A DNA stretch of 8,674 nt from an uncultured Eubacteriaceae bacterium (GCA_937905915.1 CALCVR010000053.1:1-8674); one strand, 5' to 3'. Positions 1 to 6,398 are shown, numbered from the stretch's first letter. Made by a program: numbers and translations. The notes: generated from the letters alone by a model not told the origin.

Positions 1-131
1 TCGATACAGCTAATCCAGATAATATTGGTATTTCATCCTTGTATGTCATTCTTTTCGAGGATACGGACGAACAATATGCTTATTTTGGGGATGGTAAATG
101 GACACCGGGAATTAATGTAGTAACTGAATAG
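1..131 (+). CDS. 3' end of an unidentified protein (truncated by window edge)
   Basis: The frame is open from the window edge (first full codon at position 3) and ends at TAG 129-131, which is followed directly by an in-frame TAA. It encodes about 42 residues, beginning DTANPDNIGISSLYVI and ending GKWTPGINVVTE. The segment is acidic and rich in Tyr, Phe and Gly, with no membrane segment visible. A strong hairpin begins 10 bases after the stop, which supports this as a real gene end. I do not recognise the family. The low GC matches the element to its right rather than the pnp region, so it may belong to the mobile element or to an older insertion next to it. Confidence 0.6.
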   Translation, partial: DTANPDNIGISSLYVILFEDTDEQYAYFGDGKWTPGINVVTE

Positions 132-140
132 TAAGTAAAT

Positions 141-168
141 AAGCTCCTGGATTAAGATCCAGGAGCTT
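141..168. terminator. Hairpin terminator between two convergent genes
   Basis: A perfect 12-bp stem (141-152 pairs with 157-168) encloses a 4-nt loop, TAAG. The stem starts with AA and ends with TT, and T-rich sequence follows on both strands, although neither U-tract is long. It lies 10 bases after the stop of the + strand gene. It also contains part of the TAA stop (167-169) of the - strand ligase remnant, so it probably served both genes. Confidence 0.75.
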
Positions 169-619
169 ATCTTGTCTCTATGCATTCTTCTGTGGTTTTG
201 TCCTCCCTCAGCCCCTTAAAGACCGGCTGCCGCATCCCGCCATTTGCCGTCTTCTCCATATAGCTGACAGTACATACCAAGGAGGGCTCAATCCACACGG
301 CATCTTCATTCCCATGCCCTTGGGGAACCTCAAAGGGCGGGCCAGACGCCTGTGGCTGTTCCAAAATCTTATGAAAGGGTGCTCCCCCTACACCAAGGGT
401 AACATGGCCTTTATAAACCAGCCCTCCAGTTTTAACATATTGCCCCAGCACCAGACTGGTCATGTGGTTGTCCTTCCGGATGTATCCGCATATCGCAAAG
501 TCTTTATCTTGAAGGTTTTTAATTTTCAGCCAGTCTTTGGATCGTTTCCCCTAGATATAGAGGTACAGTGGCTTTTCGCTCCTCCCAATGGCACTTTTGG
601 CGATTGCCACTTTTTTCAT
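167..619 (-). pseudogene. ATP-dependent DNA ligase, C-terminal remnant
   Basis: Read on the minus strand, bases 550-167 encode the distal part of a clostridial-type ATP-dependent DNA ligase. The end of the adenylation domain is seen as GKRSKDWLKIKNLQDKDF, where the lysines of KRSKDW and KIK are family-typical. The OB-fold region follows, with the conserved stretches LVYKGHVTLGVGG, EDAVWIEPSLVCTV, and GGMRQPVFKGLREDK near the C-terminus. Such enzymes seal nicked DNA using ATP. Immediately before GKRSKDW the frame is broken by a TAG (551-553). Further upstream the same frame reads only to another TAG at 620-622, with weak ligase resemblance (VAIAKSA in the place of the usual EGVVAK). The adenylation lysine and the whole N-terminal two thirds are absent. 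An internal ATG at 463 cannot make a working enzyme. The gene is therefore a decayed remnant. The family call is firm for 167-550; the upstream limit is uncertain. Confidence 0.85.
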
Positions 620-629
620 CTAGCATTGT

Positions 630-821
630 TCTATGGAGCAGCTCATAAGATTTATCTCCTCTGGTCTCTGGAACTCGAACCACCAAATTCTGCATTTTGC
701 CAATATTCATGAAATACGGACTATTTATTATAACAAGACCTATCATGTATACGCCGCCATGCTTTAGCTTCTTCCATTGTTGCGTCAATTTGGAAAAGAC
801 AGCTGTGTTGATTCTTGACAA
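630..821 (-). pseudogene. Possible degraded coding segment upstream of the ligase remnant
   Basis: A minus-strand frame is open from after a TAA at 822-824. The first possible start would be a TTG at 819-821 without a clear ribosome site. It encodes a protein-like stretch containing LTQQWKKLKHGG, NSPYFMNIGKMQNLVVRVP and ETRGDKSYELLHRTML. Beyond about position 630 the frame turns into the alternative frame of the ligase remnant. The stretch could be the displaced upstream part of the ligase, because RGDKSYELL sits where ligases often have an RG-x-ELF type segment. It could also be a fragment of another protein joined by deletion. I do not recognise it with confidence. It lies opposite the promoter at 815-843. 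Confidence 0.25.
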
Positions 822-843
822 TTAAAAAATAACTGGATATACT
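815..843 (+). promoter_or_regulatory. Strong sigma-70-type promoter
   Basis: The -35 element TTGACA (815-820) and the -10 element TATACT (838-843) are separated by exactly 17 bases of AT-rich spacer, close to consensus. Transcription would start near 850 and run into the three-hairpin leader before the helicase gene. No other comparably good promoter is visible between here and position 1043. Confidence 0.7.
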
Positions 844-902
844 GAAGATGTTTTAAGGTCTGATGGATTGCCCTTGTTATAAGGGCAGTGGTCTGATGTA
901 TG

Positions 903-935
903 AGGCTGGGCGCAGTATGCCCAGCCTTGTTTTTT
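903..935 (+). terminator. Rho-independent terminator, first of two in the helicase leader
   Basis: A 9-bp GC-rich stem (903-911 with 919-927) with a 7-nt loop is followed by TGTTTTTT. It lies about 60 bases after the inferred transcription start from the promoter at 815-843, and upstream of the helicase gene in the same direction. It would stop transcription before the gene unless relieved. Confidence 0.75.
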
Positions 936-968
936 ATCTACAAAACAGTTACGGTAATGACAGGGATT

Positions 969-1003
969 GACCGGCTTAGCGACGTCTAAGCCGGTCTTTT
1001 TTT
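969..1003 (+). terminator. Rho-independent terminator, second of two in the helicase leader
   Basis: A perfect 11-bp stem (969-979 with 986-996), 6-nt loop CGACGT, is followed at once by seven T residues. This is the better of the two leader terminators. It ends 39 bases before the helicase start codon. Confidence 0.8.
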
Positions 1004-1042
1004 GTTTCATTATAAAAAACGATTAAGAAAGGACAGTGAAAA

Positions 1043-2857
1043 ATGATTGCTCCCCCATCGCTTTACTGTGTAACCTGTCGGGATGCCAGAAAGGACATTG
1101 GTATTTCCGGTTACAGCGACATAGTTGTATACGACCAAAATCACAAACTGGCAGCCATACGGATCGGCGGATATCCAGAAACCGTGCAGGCCATGATAGC
1201 CGCAATTTCCGTAGGCTGTAATTTGGAGGTGAAGGTTTCAAATCAGGAAAAACTAGAACTCATAAGCCTGCATAGCCAGAACTGCATACGTTCCATTTCT
1301 CACGATGGGACTTATGCAGAGGGCTTTTTCTATTTGACCGATGACAATATCCTCTCTATTTCCATGGATGATGAAAATCACAGTGAAAAGGAAGCGATAG
1401 CGCCTAACCGAAACTTATATGTCTACTACGAAGGCCATGAGGAAGACCGGCTGTTCCGGGAACTGGATCAAAAACTATCAGTACCTTTGCTGCCGGAGTT
1501 TAAGGGATATTTCCTTGATGAATTGAAACGCAAAGGTATTTTAAATCCTTTGCATGTCCTTTCCCTCAACCGTTCTTTTTCCGCATGGCATTTGACCGTC
1601 ACCCAGGAAGAAAAAGAGCTGGTTGAAATTCTGGAGCACGGGCTAAGAAACAGAACAATCCAGATTCTAGGAGGCAAGACGGAAGATTTTAAAAACATCT
1701 ACACCTTTACTTCCTATCTGCAAACATTTGGAAAACAGATTGCAAAGCGAATCGGGAAGTCTTTTTTACCTCTATATCATCCAGATAAAGAGCCGATATC
1801 TTCCTCCTTACAGAAGGTCAATCGGTTTGTTATGGATCGCGCCGGTTATTCGTTATTGGACGCCCAGCTTATTGCAGCCGAAGGGTTAAAGCGGCAACTG
1901 GATCGGGACCGGTTGGCCTTGCTTGTCGCAGAATGCGGCACGGGAAAGAGCAAAATCGGCGCTGCCGCTGTATATGCCTACTGGAAGGACAAAGGTAAGA
2001 CAAAATCTCTTCATGTGGTGATTTGCCCATCCCATCTGACCCAAAAATGGGTGCGGGAAATTGGGGAAACTATCCCGGACAGCATTGCCGCCGTGGTATC
2101 CAGCTTATCCGATGTGGACCGGCTTTTTGATGTGTATCAGAGGAAGGAGAAGCATGTTTTTCTCATTCTTTCAAAAGAGGATGCACGGAATGGTCCCATG
2201 CGTTATCCTGCCGTCCGATGGAGTACAGCCAAAAAAGGGTACCTCTGTCCTCATTGCGGGTGCATACAAGAAATGCCTCTCGTGGAAGATACCAGCTATA
2301 CGGTTCCTGCCGATGCCCTATTCTTTCGCAGGGAAAACCGGAAGAACCACGCTTGCCAGGCATGCGGTATGCCGTTGTGGAGCAGCCTGAATCCAGATAT
2401 CCAACAAAAATTGGAATGGGTTCACATCGGAGGATATGGATTTGTCAGCCGGCGTTTTGCCTCCCGCAATTTTGCATCTTGTAAGGATAAATCCATTTCC
2501 AGAGAGATTGAGAAAATTGTAGAAAATCCTTCGGCGGCCTACCCATCAAAAGGCGCATACCGGCGTTTCCCTTTATCCGCCTATATCAAACGGCGTTTAG
2601 GGCGGATCGATACGTTGATCTGTGATGAACTGCATCAGTATGCCGGGGAAAGCGCACAGGGCCAATCCATGGCGGAACTGGCCGGCATTGCCGATAAAGT
2701 ACTGGGGATGACCGCCACTTTAGTCAACGGTTACAGCAAGGGGATTTTCTATCTTTTATTCCGTCTAAAGCCTGCTTTGATGCTGGCCGACCGGCAGAGA
2801 TTTCATAAGCCAACGGATTTTAAGACAAAAACGCACAGTTTTCCAAAAGGAATTTAG
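1043..2857 (+). pseudogene. SF2 helicase (SNF2/DEAD-like), truncated after the first motor domain
   Basis: The start ATG at 1043 has a good ribosome site, AAAGGA at 1028-1033, nine bases upstream. The 604-residue product has an N-terminal region of about 260 residues that I cannot assign. It is followed by the ATP-binding RecA-like domain of a superfamily 2 helicase. Motif I is AECGTGKSKIGA (about residues 296-307, lysine 302), then a motif Ia region VVICPSHLTQKW (about 325-336), Walker B DELH (528-531) and motif III TAT (557-559). A likely zinc ribbon is inserted between them, with CPHC at 402-405 and CQAC at 438-441. The sequence follows the family through RFHKPTDF (residues 586-593), then changes to about eleven unrelated residues and ends at TAG. 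The second RecA domain with motifs IV-VI is missing, so DNA translocation is not expected. Large helicases of this kind are common on clostridial mobile elements. An ATP-binding truncated product could still be made. Confidence 0.8.
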
Positions 2858-2931
2858 AATAAACGAGAGGGGAAACGCCTGGAAGAAACCGTTCCTGTTT
2901 TTTTCTCTGCGCACTTTGGATACTACATTAA

Positions 2932-3213
2932 AATTCAAATCCAGATGGAAGACCTTTTCGACCACGCCATACTGCCGGTGAGGTGCATATCGAAGAGGGA
3001 GGCCGTATTGTCCTCAAAGCCAAACTGTTTGTGGAAATGTTGGCGCGATTGGAGGGGGAAATGGTGTCTTTCAAACAGTATGGTTCGGAAGTTTGGATTT
3101 CTTCCGGCTCCGCCACCTATACGGTTATGTCCATGCCGCCGGATGCATTTCCCAAACTGTCGGAGGAATGCAGGGACCGGGTACCGGTTATCATTGTGCT
3201 GGACAAGTCATAG
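2932..3213 (+). pseudogene. Sliding clamp (DnaN-like) domain I fragment, frameshifted
   Basis: The frame ending at TAG 3211-3213 encodes GEVHIEEGGRIVLKAKLF, then VEMLARLEGEMVSF, then ISSGSATYTVMSMPPDAFPKL. This is the second half of domain I of a bacterial DNA polymerase III beta clamp: in that family an E-G-x-IVL-x-AKLF strand is followed by a SG-x-x-x-(Y/F)T-hairpin and (D/E)FP-x-L. The frame has a stop at 2929-2931. The preceding residues MEDLFDHAILPV (2945-2980) lie in another frame and fit the usual residues before the GEV strand, so a small frameshift near 2975-2982 is likely. Domains II and III, needed to close a ring around DNA, are absent. A GTG at 2983 has no ribosome site. This is a remnant, probably joined to the helicase by deletion. 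Confidence 0.6.
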
Positions 3214-3353
3214 TTCATATACCCAGGTTCTTTTGTGAACCACAGCGCATGATTGATATACCACTTGCACCTTGACAAATACGCCTTGCTGGAAAAGACG
3301 TCATGGCACTCGCAATGAACCATCCGGCTGAGCGGCGCTTTTTTGCGAAAAGA

Positions 3354-3376
3354 TCCTTCCCTTGACAACGGAAGGA
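3354..3376. repeat. Inverted repeat, 7-bp arms
   Basis: TCCTTCC (3354-3360) and GGAAGGA (3370-3376) are perfect reverse complements around a 9-base spacer containing TTGACA. This is the first of three palindromes upstream of the HTH gene. It is not followed by a T-run, so it is not a typical terminator. Confidence 0.6.
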
Positions 3377-3441
3377 AACCGCCAGGACGCCGGTATTATG
3401 AGACTTGCTGTTTCGCTTGGCAGCGCCGCCTTTTTTGCGGC

Positions 3442-3466
3442 CAAAGCAAATTGGCGATTTGCTTTG
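3442..3466. repeat. Inverted repeat, 10-bp arms
   Basis: CAAAGCAAAT (3442-3451) and ATTTGCTTTG (3457-3466) are perfect reverse complements around a 5-base spacer TGGCG. It lies 13 bases before the larger palindrome. No T-run follows, so a protein-binding site or a structured transfer or recombination region is more likely than a terminator. Confidence 0.7.
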
Positions 3467-3479
3467 ATGGGGATGGGTT

Positions 3480-3504
3480 ACTTTGTGCAACCGTTGCACA
3501 AAGT
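3480..3504. repeat. Inverted repeat, 11-bp arms with 3-bp centre
   Basis: ACTTTGTGCAA (3480-3490) and TTGCACAAAGT (3494-3504) are perfect reverse complements separated by CCG. The short centre and long arms suit a dimeric DNA-binding protein or a cruciform. It ends 88 bases before the start codon of the excisionase-like gene. Both this and the preceding palindrome contain CTTTG/CAAAG at their ends. Confidence 0.75.
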
Positions 3505-3592
3505 TATCTCTTGTCATCCCACGTTTTGCGAGCCCTCCGGGGATGGGTCCGAAAAAATCCCCCAATTGCCTATTTATTCCGAGGTGAACAAC

Positions 3593-3862
3593 ATGAAAAA
3601 AAACAATACGGATTATCTTAGCGTAGATGAGATCAAACAGATCATTGGTTCCGATTCCGATATGAAAGAGCGAATTGATTCCTTACCATACAATTTGCTG
3701 ATCTCCGATATCGTTCAATTCCTAGGGCTTTGTGAATCTACCGTTTACAAAATTACCCGGTCCTCGGGGTTTCCACGCATAAAGGTGGGTATTACCAAGT
3801 TTATTGTCCCACGCCCATTGTTTCTTGATTGGTACTTTTCCAACTGCTTTTATCAAAAATAA
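3593..3862 (+). CDS. Small helix-turn-helix protein, excisionase-like
   Basis: The product has 89 residues. ATG 3593 is chosen because GAGGTGA (3581-3587) sits just upstream and because family similarity starts here, not in the upstream extension. The first 30 residues are charged and polar (LSVDEIKQIIG). Residues about 34-60 form a helix-turn-helix of the excisionase or MerR-like type: LLISDIVQFLGLCESTVYKI, then the wing SSGFPRIKVG, and residues 70-80 VPRPLFLDW. Such proteins bend DNA at the ends of integrative elements to direct the integrase toward excision; some act as regulators instead. It lies directly before a tyrosine integrase gene, the usual xis-int order of Tn916-like elements. 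No stop or frameshift is seen, so it may be the only intact protein gene of the element. Confidence 0.75.
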   Translation: MKKNNTDYLSVDEIKQIIGSDSDMKERIDSLPYNLLISDIVQFLGLCESTVYKITRSSGFPRIKVGITKFIVPRPLFLDWYFSNCFYQK

Positions 3863-3875
3863 AGGTATATAAAAT

Positions 3876-3903
3876 TTGACAAAGTTCAAAATGCCGTTAC
3901 ACT
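3876..3903 (+). promoter_or_regulatory. Probable integrase promoter
   Basis: TTGACA (3876-3881) and TACACT (3898-3903) are separated by 16 bases. The site lies between the HTH gene and the integrase, with transcription expected to begin near 3910. The -10 element overlaps the left arm of an inverted repeat, so a bound protein or a hairpin could affect it. Confidence 0.5.
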
Positions 3904-3954
3904 GGAAGTAGATAGAAATTTTCTGGTACCTTGAAAAGTACATATCGACTTCCA
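3903..3954. repeat. Imperfect inverted repeat in the integrase leader
   Basis: TGGAAGTAGATA (3903-3914) and TATCGACTTCCA (3943-3954) are reverse complements with one mismatch, separated by 28 bases. A second short hairpin (3961-3965 CCGGC with 3980-3984 GCCGG) follows before the ribosome site. These could be integrase or excisionase arm sites, or RNA structure limiting integrase expression. Confidence 0.5.
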
Positions 3955-4004
3955 ATCCTGCCGGCATTGGCTGTATCAGGCCGGTCAAGAAAGGATTGAG
4001 CTAC

Positions 4005-5234
4005 ATGGCAAAGAATCAACAAGGAACTGGTTATATCCGCAAACGAGAAGGCAACGGAACGACACGATGGGAAGGACAATATTACTACGATGGCCATCGT
4101 AAAAGCATCTACGGCCCAGACTATGAAACGGTCCGGATGTAGCTCAACGAAATTTTGGCTTCTATTTATCGCAAAACCTATGTGGACGGCAGTACTACAC
4201 CGGTGGCATCCTATTTATACTATTGGCTTGAAGATGTGTGCCAAGTGCGCCCCTTAACTAAACTTAGCTATTTGGGCTACATTGAAGGTCATATCATGCA
4301 CAGCCGTTTAGGGAGCCTTCCAATGAAACGGGCTTCTCTGATTGACTTCCAGGAGTTCTTTAACCAAAAGGCAGTCAATGGAAGGCTGGACGGGAAACCG
4401 GGAGGTCTTTCCCCCAAAAGCTTACATAACATAAAGGTCATGATGCGCCAGGCCTTCGATTATGCCGTCTACCCTCTTAAACTCATTCCCTATAATCCTA
4501 TGCAGGCAGTACACACGCCCAAGGTAATCCCTCCGGAGATCAAGATCCTGGGTGAAGAGGAGCAGGAAAGGCTGGAAGAAGCCTGCTTTGCTTACCCAGA
4601 TCCCAACGCGGGATTTATCATCCTTGATCTTTATGCTGGACCCAGGATCGGGGAGCTGGTAGGTTTTAAGTGGGATGACTTTGGCAGGGATTTTGAGTGG
4701 GTAAAAATCAGGCGCAGCCTAAGCCGCATTGGCAAAGAGCTGATAACCGACGGCAGCGGTTATGAAATGGTGGACAAGCCCTATTTGGATAACGCAAAAA
4801 GCGCTTTGTATGCTGGACCTCCAAAAACGGCGAAAGGAAGGCGGATGGCCTATCTGCCGGATATCGCAAGGGAAGCAATGAAACAGGTATGGGATTATCA
4901 ACAAGAGTATGGCATCTCCAATCCACAAGGGTACGCGGTGCTCAATTCTCAAGGGTATCCCATTGAATCTCGGACCTATATGGATTTGTTTGAAAAGGTC
5001 TTAAAGTATGCTGGACTCAATCACATTAATTTTCACGCTTTGCGTCATACCTTTGCAACTCGTGCGTTACAGTTGGCCGATGTTGATCTGAAGACGGTGT
5101 CAGAAGCCCTGGGCCACGCGAAAGCTTCTACAACACTTAATATGTACGTCCATTCGGAAGACAAAAAGAAGCAGGAGATGGCGAGGAAATTTAATCGGAT
5201 GTCCAGTAGAAAAGGAAAGAGTTTTACTGGATAA
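4005..5234 (+). pseudogene. Tyrosine recombinase (integrase) with an in-frame amber stop
   Basis: ATG 4005 follows GAAAGGA (3989-3995) at nine bases. The frame encodes the N-terminal DNA-binding segment of a Tn916/phage-type integrase (GTGYIRKREG, WEGQYYYDGHRKSIYG), then meets TAG at 4140-4142 (codon 46). The same frame continues without interruption to TAA 5232-5234, 410 codons in all, the normal length for the family. Counting from ATG 4005, a core-binding domain covers about residues 65-165. The catalytic domain keeps the tyrosine recombinase set: Arg214 (GPRIGEL), Lys274 (PPKTAKGRR), His344 and Arg347 (HALRHTF), His371 (LGHAK) and Tyr381 (LNMYVH). Family members usually have a polar residue before LNEIL, so CAG to TAG is the simplest origin. 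Restart at TTG 4155 has no ribosome site. The enzyme is probably lost unless the amber codon is suppressed. Confidence 0.85.
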
Positions 5235-5436
5235 TAAACAGGATATGCAGAAGAAATATGGTGAGAGATAAGCAATACATTTTGTAGCAGCGGTATCCAT
5301 AGCGGTACGCCTCTTCAAATTTCTTTGACAGAAAAGCGGAAAATGAAGGGGAAGGTTAATCGCTTGCATAGACAATTAGAAAGGAGCAAAACACAAAGAG
5401 AGGAAATAATTGGCATTTATACCAGGGAATAAAAGG
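5235..5436. other. Spacer between integrase and the tRNA terminator; likely attachment region
   Basis: No gene is seen. A direct repeat AGCGGTA occurs at 5289-5295 and 5301-5307, a spacing of 12 bases, which would suit an integrase arm-binding site. In tRNA-targeting elements the attachment core normally lies in or next to the tRNA 3' end, so the element end should be here or within 5437-5500. I could not find a second copy of the tRNA 3' end in the window to fix it. Confidence 0.35.
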
Positions 5437-5472
5437 AAAAAGCTCATGAAACCTCGGTTTCATGAGCTTTTT
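5437..5472 (-). terminator. Terminator of the initiator tRNA gene, adjoining its 3' end
   Basis: A perfect 16-bp stem (5437-5452 with 5457-5472) has the 4-nt loop CTCG. Its outer arms are A5 and T5, so it can act in both directions. On the minus strand it starts immediately after the encoded CCA of the tRNA. On the plus strand it would also stop transcription arriving from the integrase. Confidence 0.8.
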
Positions 5473-5549
<77 letters not shown>

Positions 5550-5577
5550 ATATCAGCACCCGATTGAGTGCTTGATT

Positions 5578-5606
5578 ATAATAACACATATGCGAAGCAA
5601 TGTCAA
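5578..5606 (-). promoter_or_regulatory. Promoter of the initiator tRNA gene
   Basis: On the minus strand TTGACA (5606-5601) and TATTAT (5583-5578) are separated by 17 bases. Transcription would start near 5571, about 20 bases before the tRNA 5' end. An alternative -10, TATAAT, three bases further on gives a poorer spacing. Confidence 0.75.
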
Positions 5607-5666
5607 TATATTTTCTGGTTCTTGGTTACACATCTTGAATATCCGGGCACATATACTCGTATTCTT

Positions 5667-6395
5667 TCAAGATTGGAATGCCCCGCCTGCCGTCACCTGC
5701 ACCAGATGGACGGCCGGCTGCATCTCAGCCTGAGCCACGCTGGAGGCCATGGCCTGAAGGGCATCGTTTTTGCAGGCCACCTGGCCCTCCTGCCCGGGCT
5801 GTCTTTGTTCAAAACGCACCAGCAGCAAATAGTGGACGCCTTCTCCGCAGCGGATATTATCTGTGAGGGCCAGCCGCGTCTCATCTGTGGAATCGCTGTC
5901 TGCAAAGGGCGTGGCCTGAAGGACGAGACGCACAGGTATGTATTCTATCCCCTCCAGCGAGCCATCCAAATAATCGATTACTGCCCGTTCACCGGCCGGC
6001 GCCTCATATTCCTGCACCACTGTACCGGCCAGTGCACCGTCCCCGTTATAATAATCCGCCTTCACCACAAGCGTACTGGCAAGGCGGGCTTTCGTTCGGT
6101 ACGCCACAGTGACCACTGTGCCTTCTGCCTGCGGCTGCGGCAGCTTTTCATAGCCGCTGCCTAATTCACCCAGATAATCCGGTGCGGCCGCCAGGGCCTG
6201 TGCGGCGCTTTCGGCCTGTGTAGTAAAGGCCCAGTCCGGCCAGCGGGTTCCGTTTACCGTATATTCCACCGTGTACCGCCTTGCATTGTCGGGCAGCGCA
6301 CCCTCTGCCTGTGCTTCAGCAGGCACAGGGCCAAAGCACATCGCGAGCACCAGCAGAACGGCGCACATGCCTTTTCCCTTCCTTTCTTGCAGCAT
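5667..6395 (-). CDS. Secreted protein of unknown function with signal peptide
   Basis: The product has about 242 residues and ends at TGA 5669-5667. I prefer ATG 6395 because AAGGGA (6406-6401) lies five bases before it. GTG 6398, directly upstream, and an internal ATG at 6368, preceded by GGAAGGG, are also possible. The N-terminus has a basic segment ERKGKG, a hydrophobic core (CAVLLVLAMCFG) and an AEA site around residue 28, which together look like a Sec signal peptide with signal peptidase I cleavage. The LAMC sequence is a poor lipobox. The mature part is acidic and beta-rich by appearance, with segments RYTVEYTVNGTRWPDW, TLVVKADYYNGDGALAGTVV and YIPVRLVLQATPF, and no transmembrane anchor or sorting motif. 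I do not recognise the family. Codon use is GC-rich like pnp, so it is host DNA. No terminator is evident after it. Confidence 0.7.
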   Translation of the reverse strand: MLQERKGKGMCAVLLVLAMCFGPVPAEAQAEGALPDNARRYTVEYTVNGTRWPDWAFTTQAESAAQALAAAPDYLGELGSGYEKLPQPQAEGTVVTVAYRTKARLASTLVVKADYYNGDGALAGTVVQEYEAPAGERAVIDYLDGSLEGIEYIPVRLVLQATPFADSDSTDETRLALTDNIRCGEGVHYLLLVRFEQRQPGQEGQVACKNDALQAMASSVAQAEMQPAVHLVQVTAGGAFQS

Positions 6396-6398
6396 CAC

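Larger units (their letters stand above)
850..1003 (+). ncRNA. Candidate structured leader or small RNA ahead of the helicase gene
   Basis: From the inferred start near 850, the RNA would fold three hairpins in a row. The first is a 7-bp stem with 5-nt loop (869-875 with 881-887); the other two are the terminators at 903-935 and 969-1003. The first hairpin is flanked by a direct repeat GTCTGATG (858-865 and 891-898). The right arm of the first hairpin (883-887, GGGCA) is complementary to 918-922 (TGCCC) inside the first terminator, so a weak competing fold exists. This fits either a short RNA of about 85 or 150 nt, or an attenuator controlling the helicase. It matches no riboswitch class I can recognise. 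The role is inference from layout only. Confidence 0.35.
3214..3580. other. Intergenic region rich in inverted repeats, upstream of the excisionase-like gene
   Basis: I find no gene here that I can support. A + strand reading that would extend the downstream HTH gene back to 3362 has no ribosome site or family similarity. A minus-strand frame is open for 116 codons (3565-3215) but lacks a recognisable product. The stretch contains two similar T6 tracts (shared CTTTTTTGCG, at 3338-3347 and 3430-3439) and three perfect inverted repeats, listed separately. The likely role is control of the excisionase gene or binding of recombination or transfer proteins; this is inference. Confidence 0.5.

Noticed and set aside
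671..684. T-arm-like sequence (GAACTCGAACCACC) resembling the tRNA-fMet 3' half and a possible second attachment site
   Set aside because: Only GAACCACC (8 bases) is shared with the tRNA, no acceptor stem or other tRNA arms are nearby, and the stretch is part of a readable minus-strand frame.
822..1010. Minus-strand 62-codon frame with several Cys and His residues across the leader region
   Set aside because: It is made almost entirely from the complementary arms of the two terminators and lacks a ribosome site; it is better explained as a shadow of the leader hairpins.
3362..3592. N-terminal extension of the HTH gene back to position 3362
   Set aside because: The extension runs through the palindromes, has no ribosome site and no family similarity, whereas ATG 3593 has a well-spaced GAGGTGA.
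141..5472. Similar outer arms (AAGCTC/GAGCTT) of the hairpins at 141-168 and 5437-5472 as element end repeats
   Set aside because: Only six bases per arm are shared, which is common in terminators; there is no longer direct repeat around them.
5568..6164. 198-codon plus-strand frame over the secreted-protein gene and tRNA promoter
   Set aside because: It is antisense to a gene with a clear signal peptide and ribosome site, and its product shows no coherent domain.
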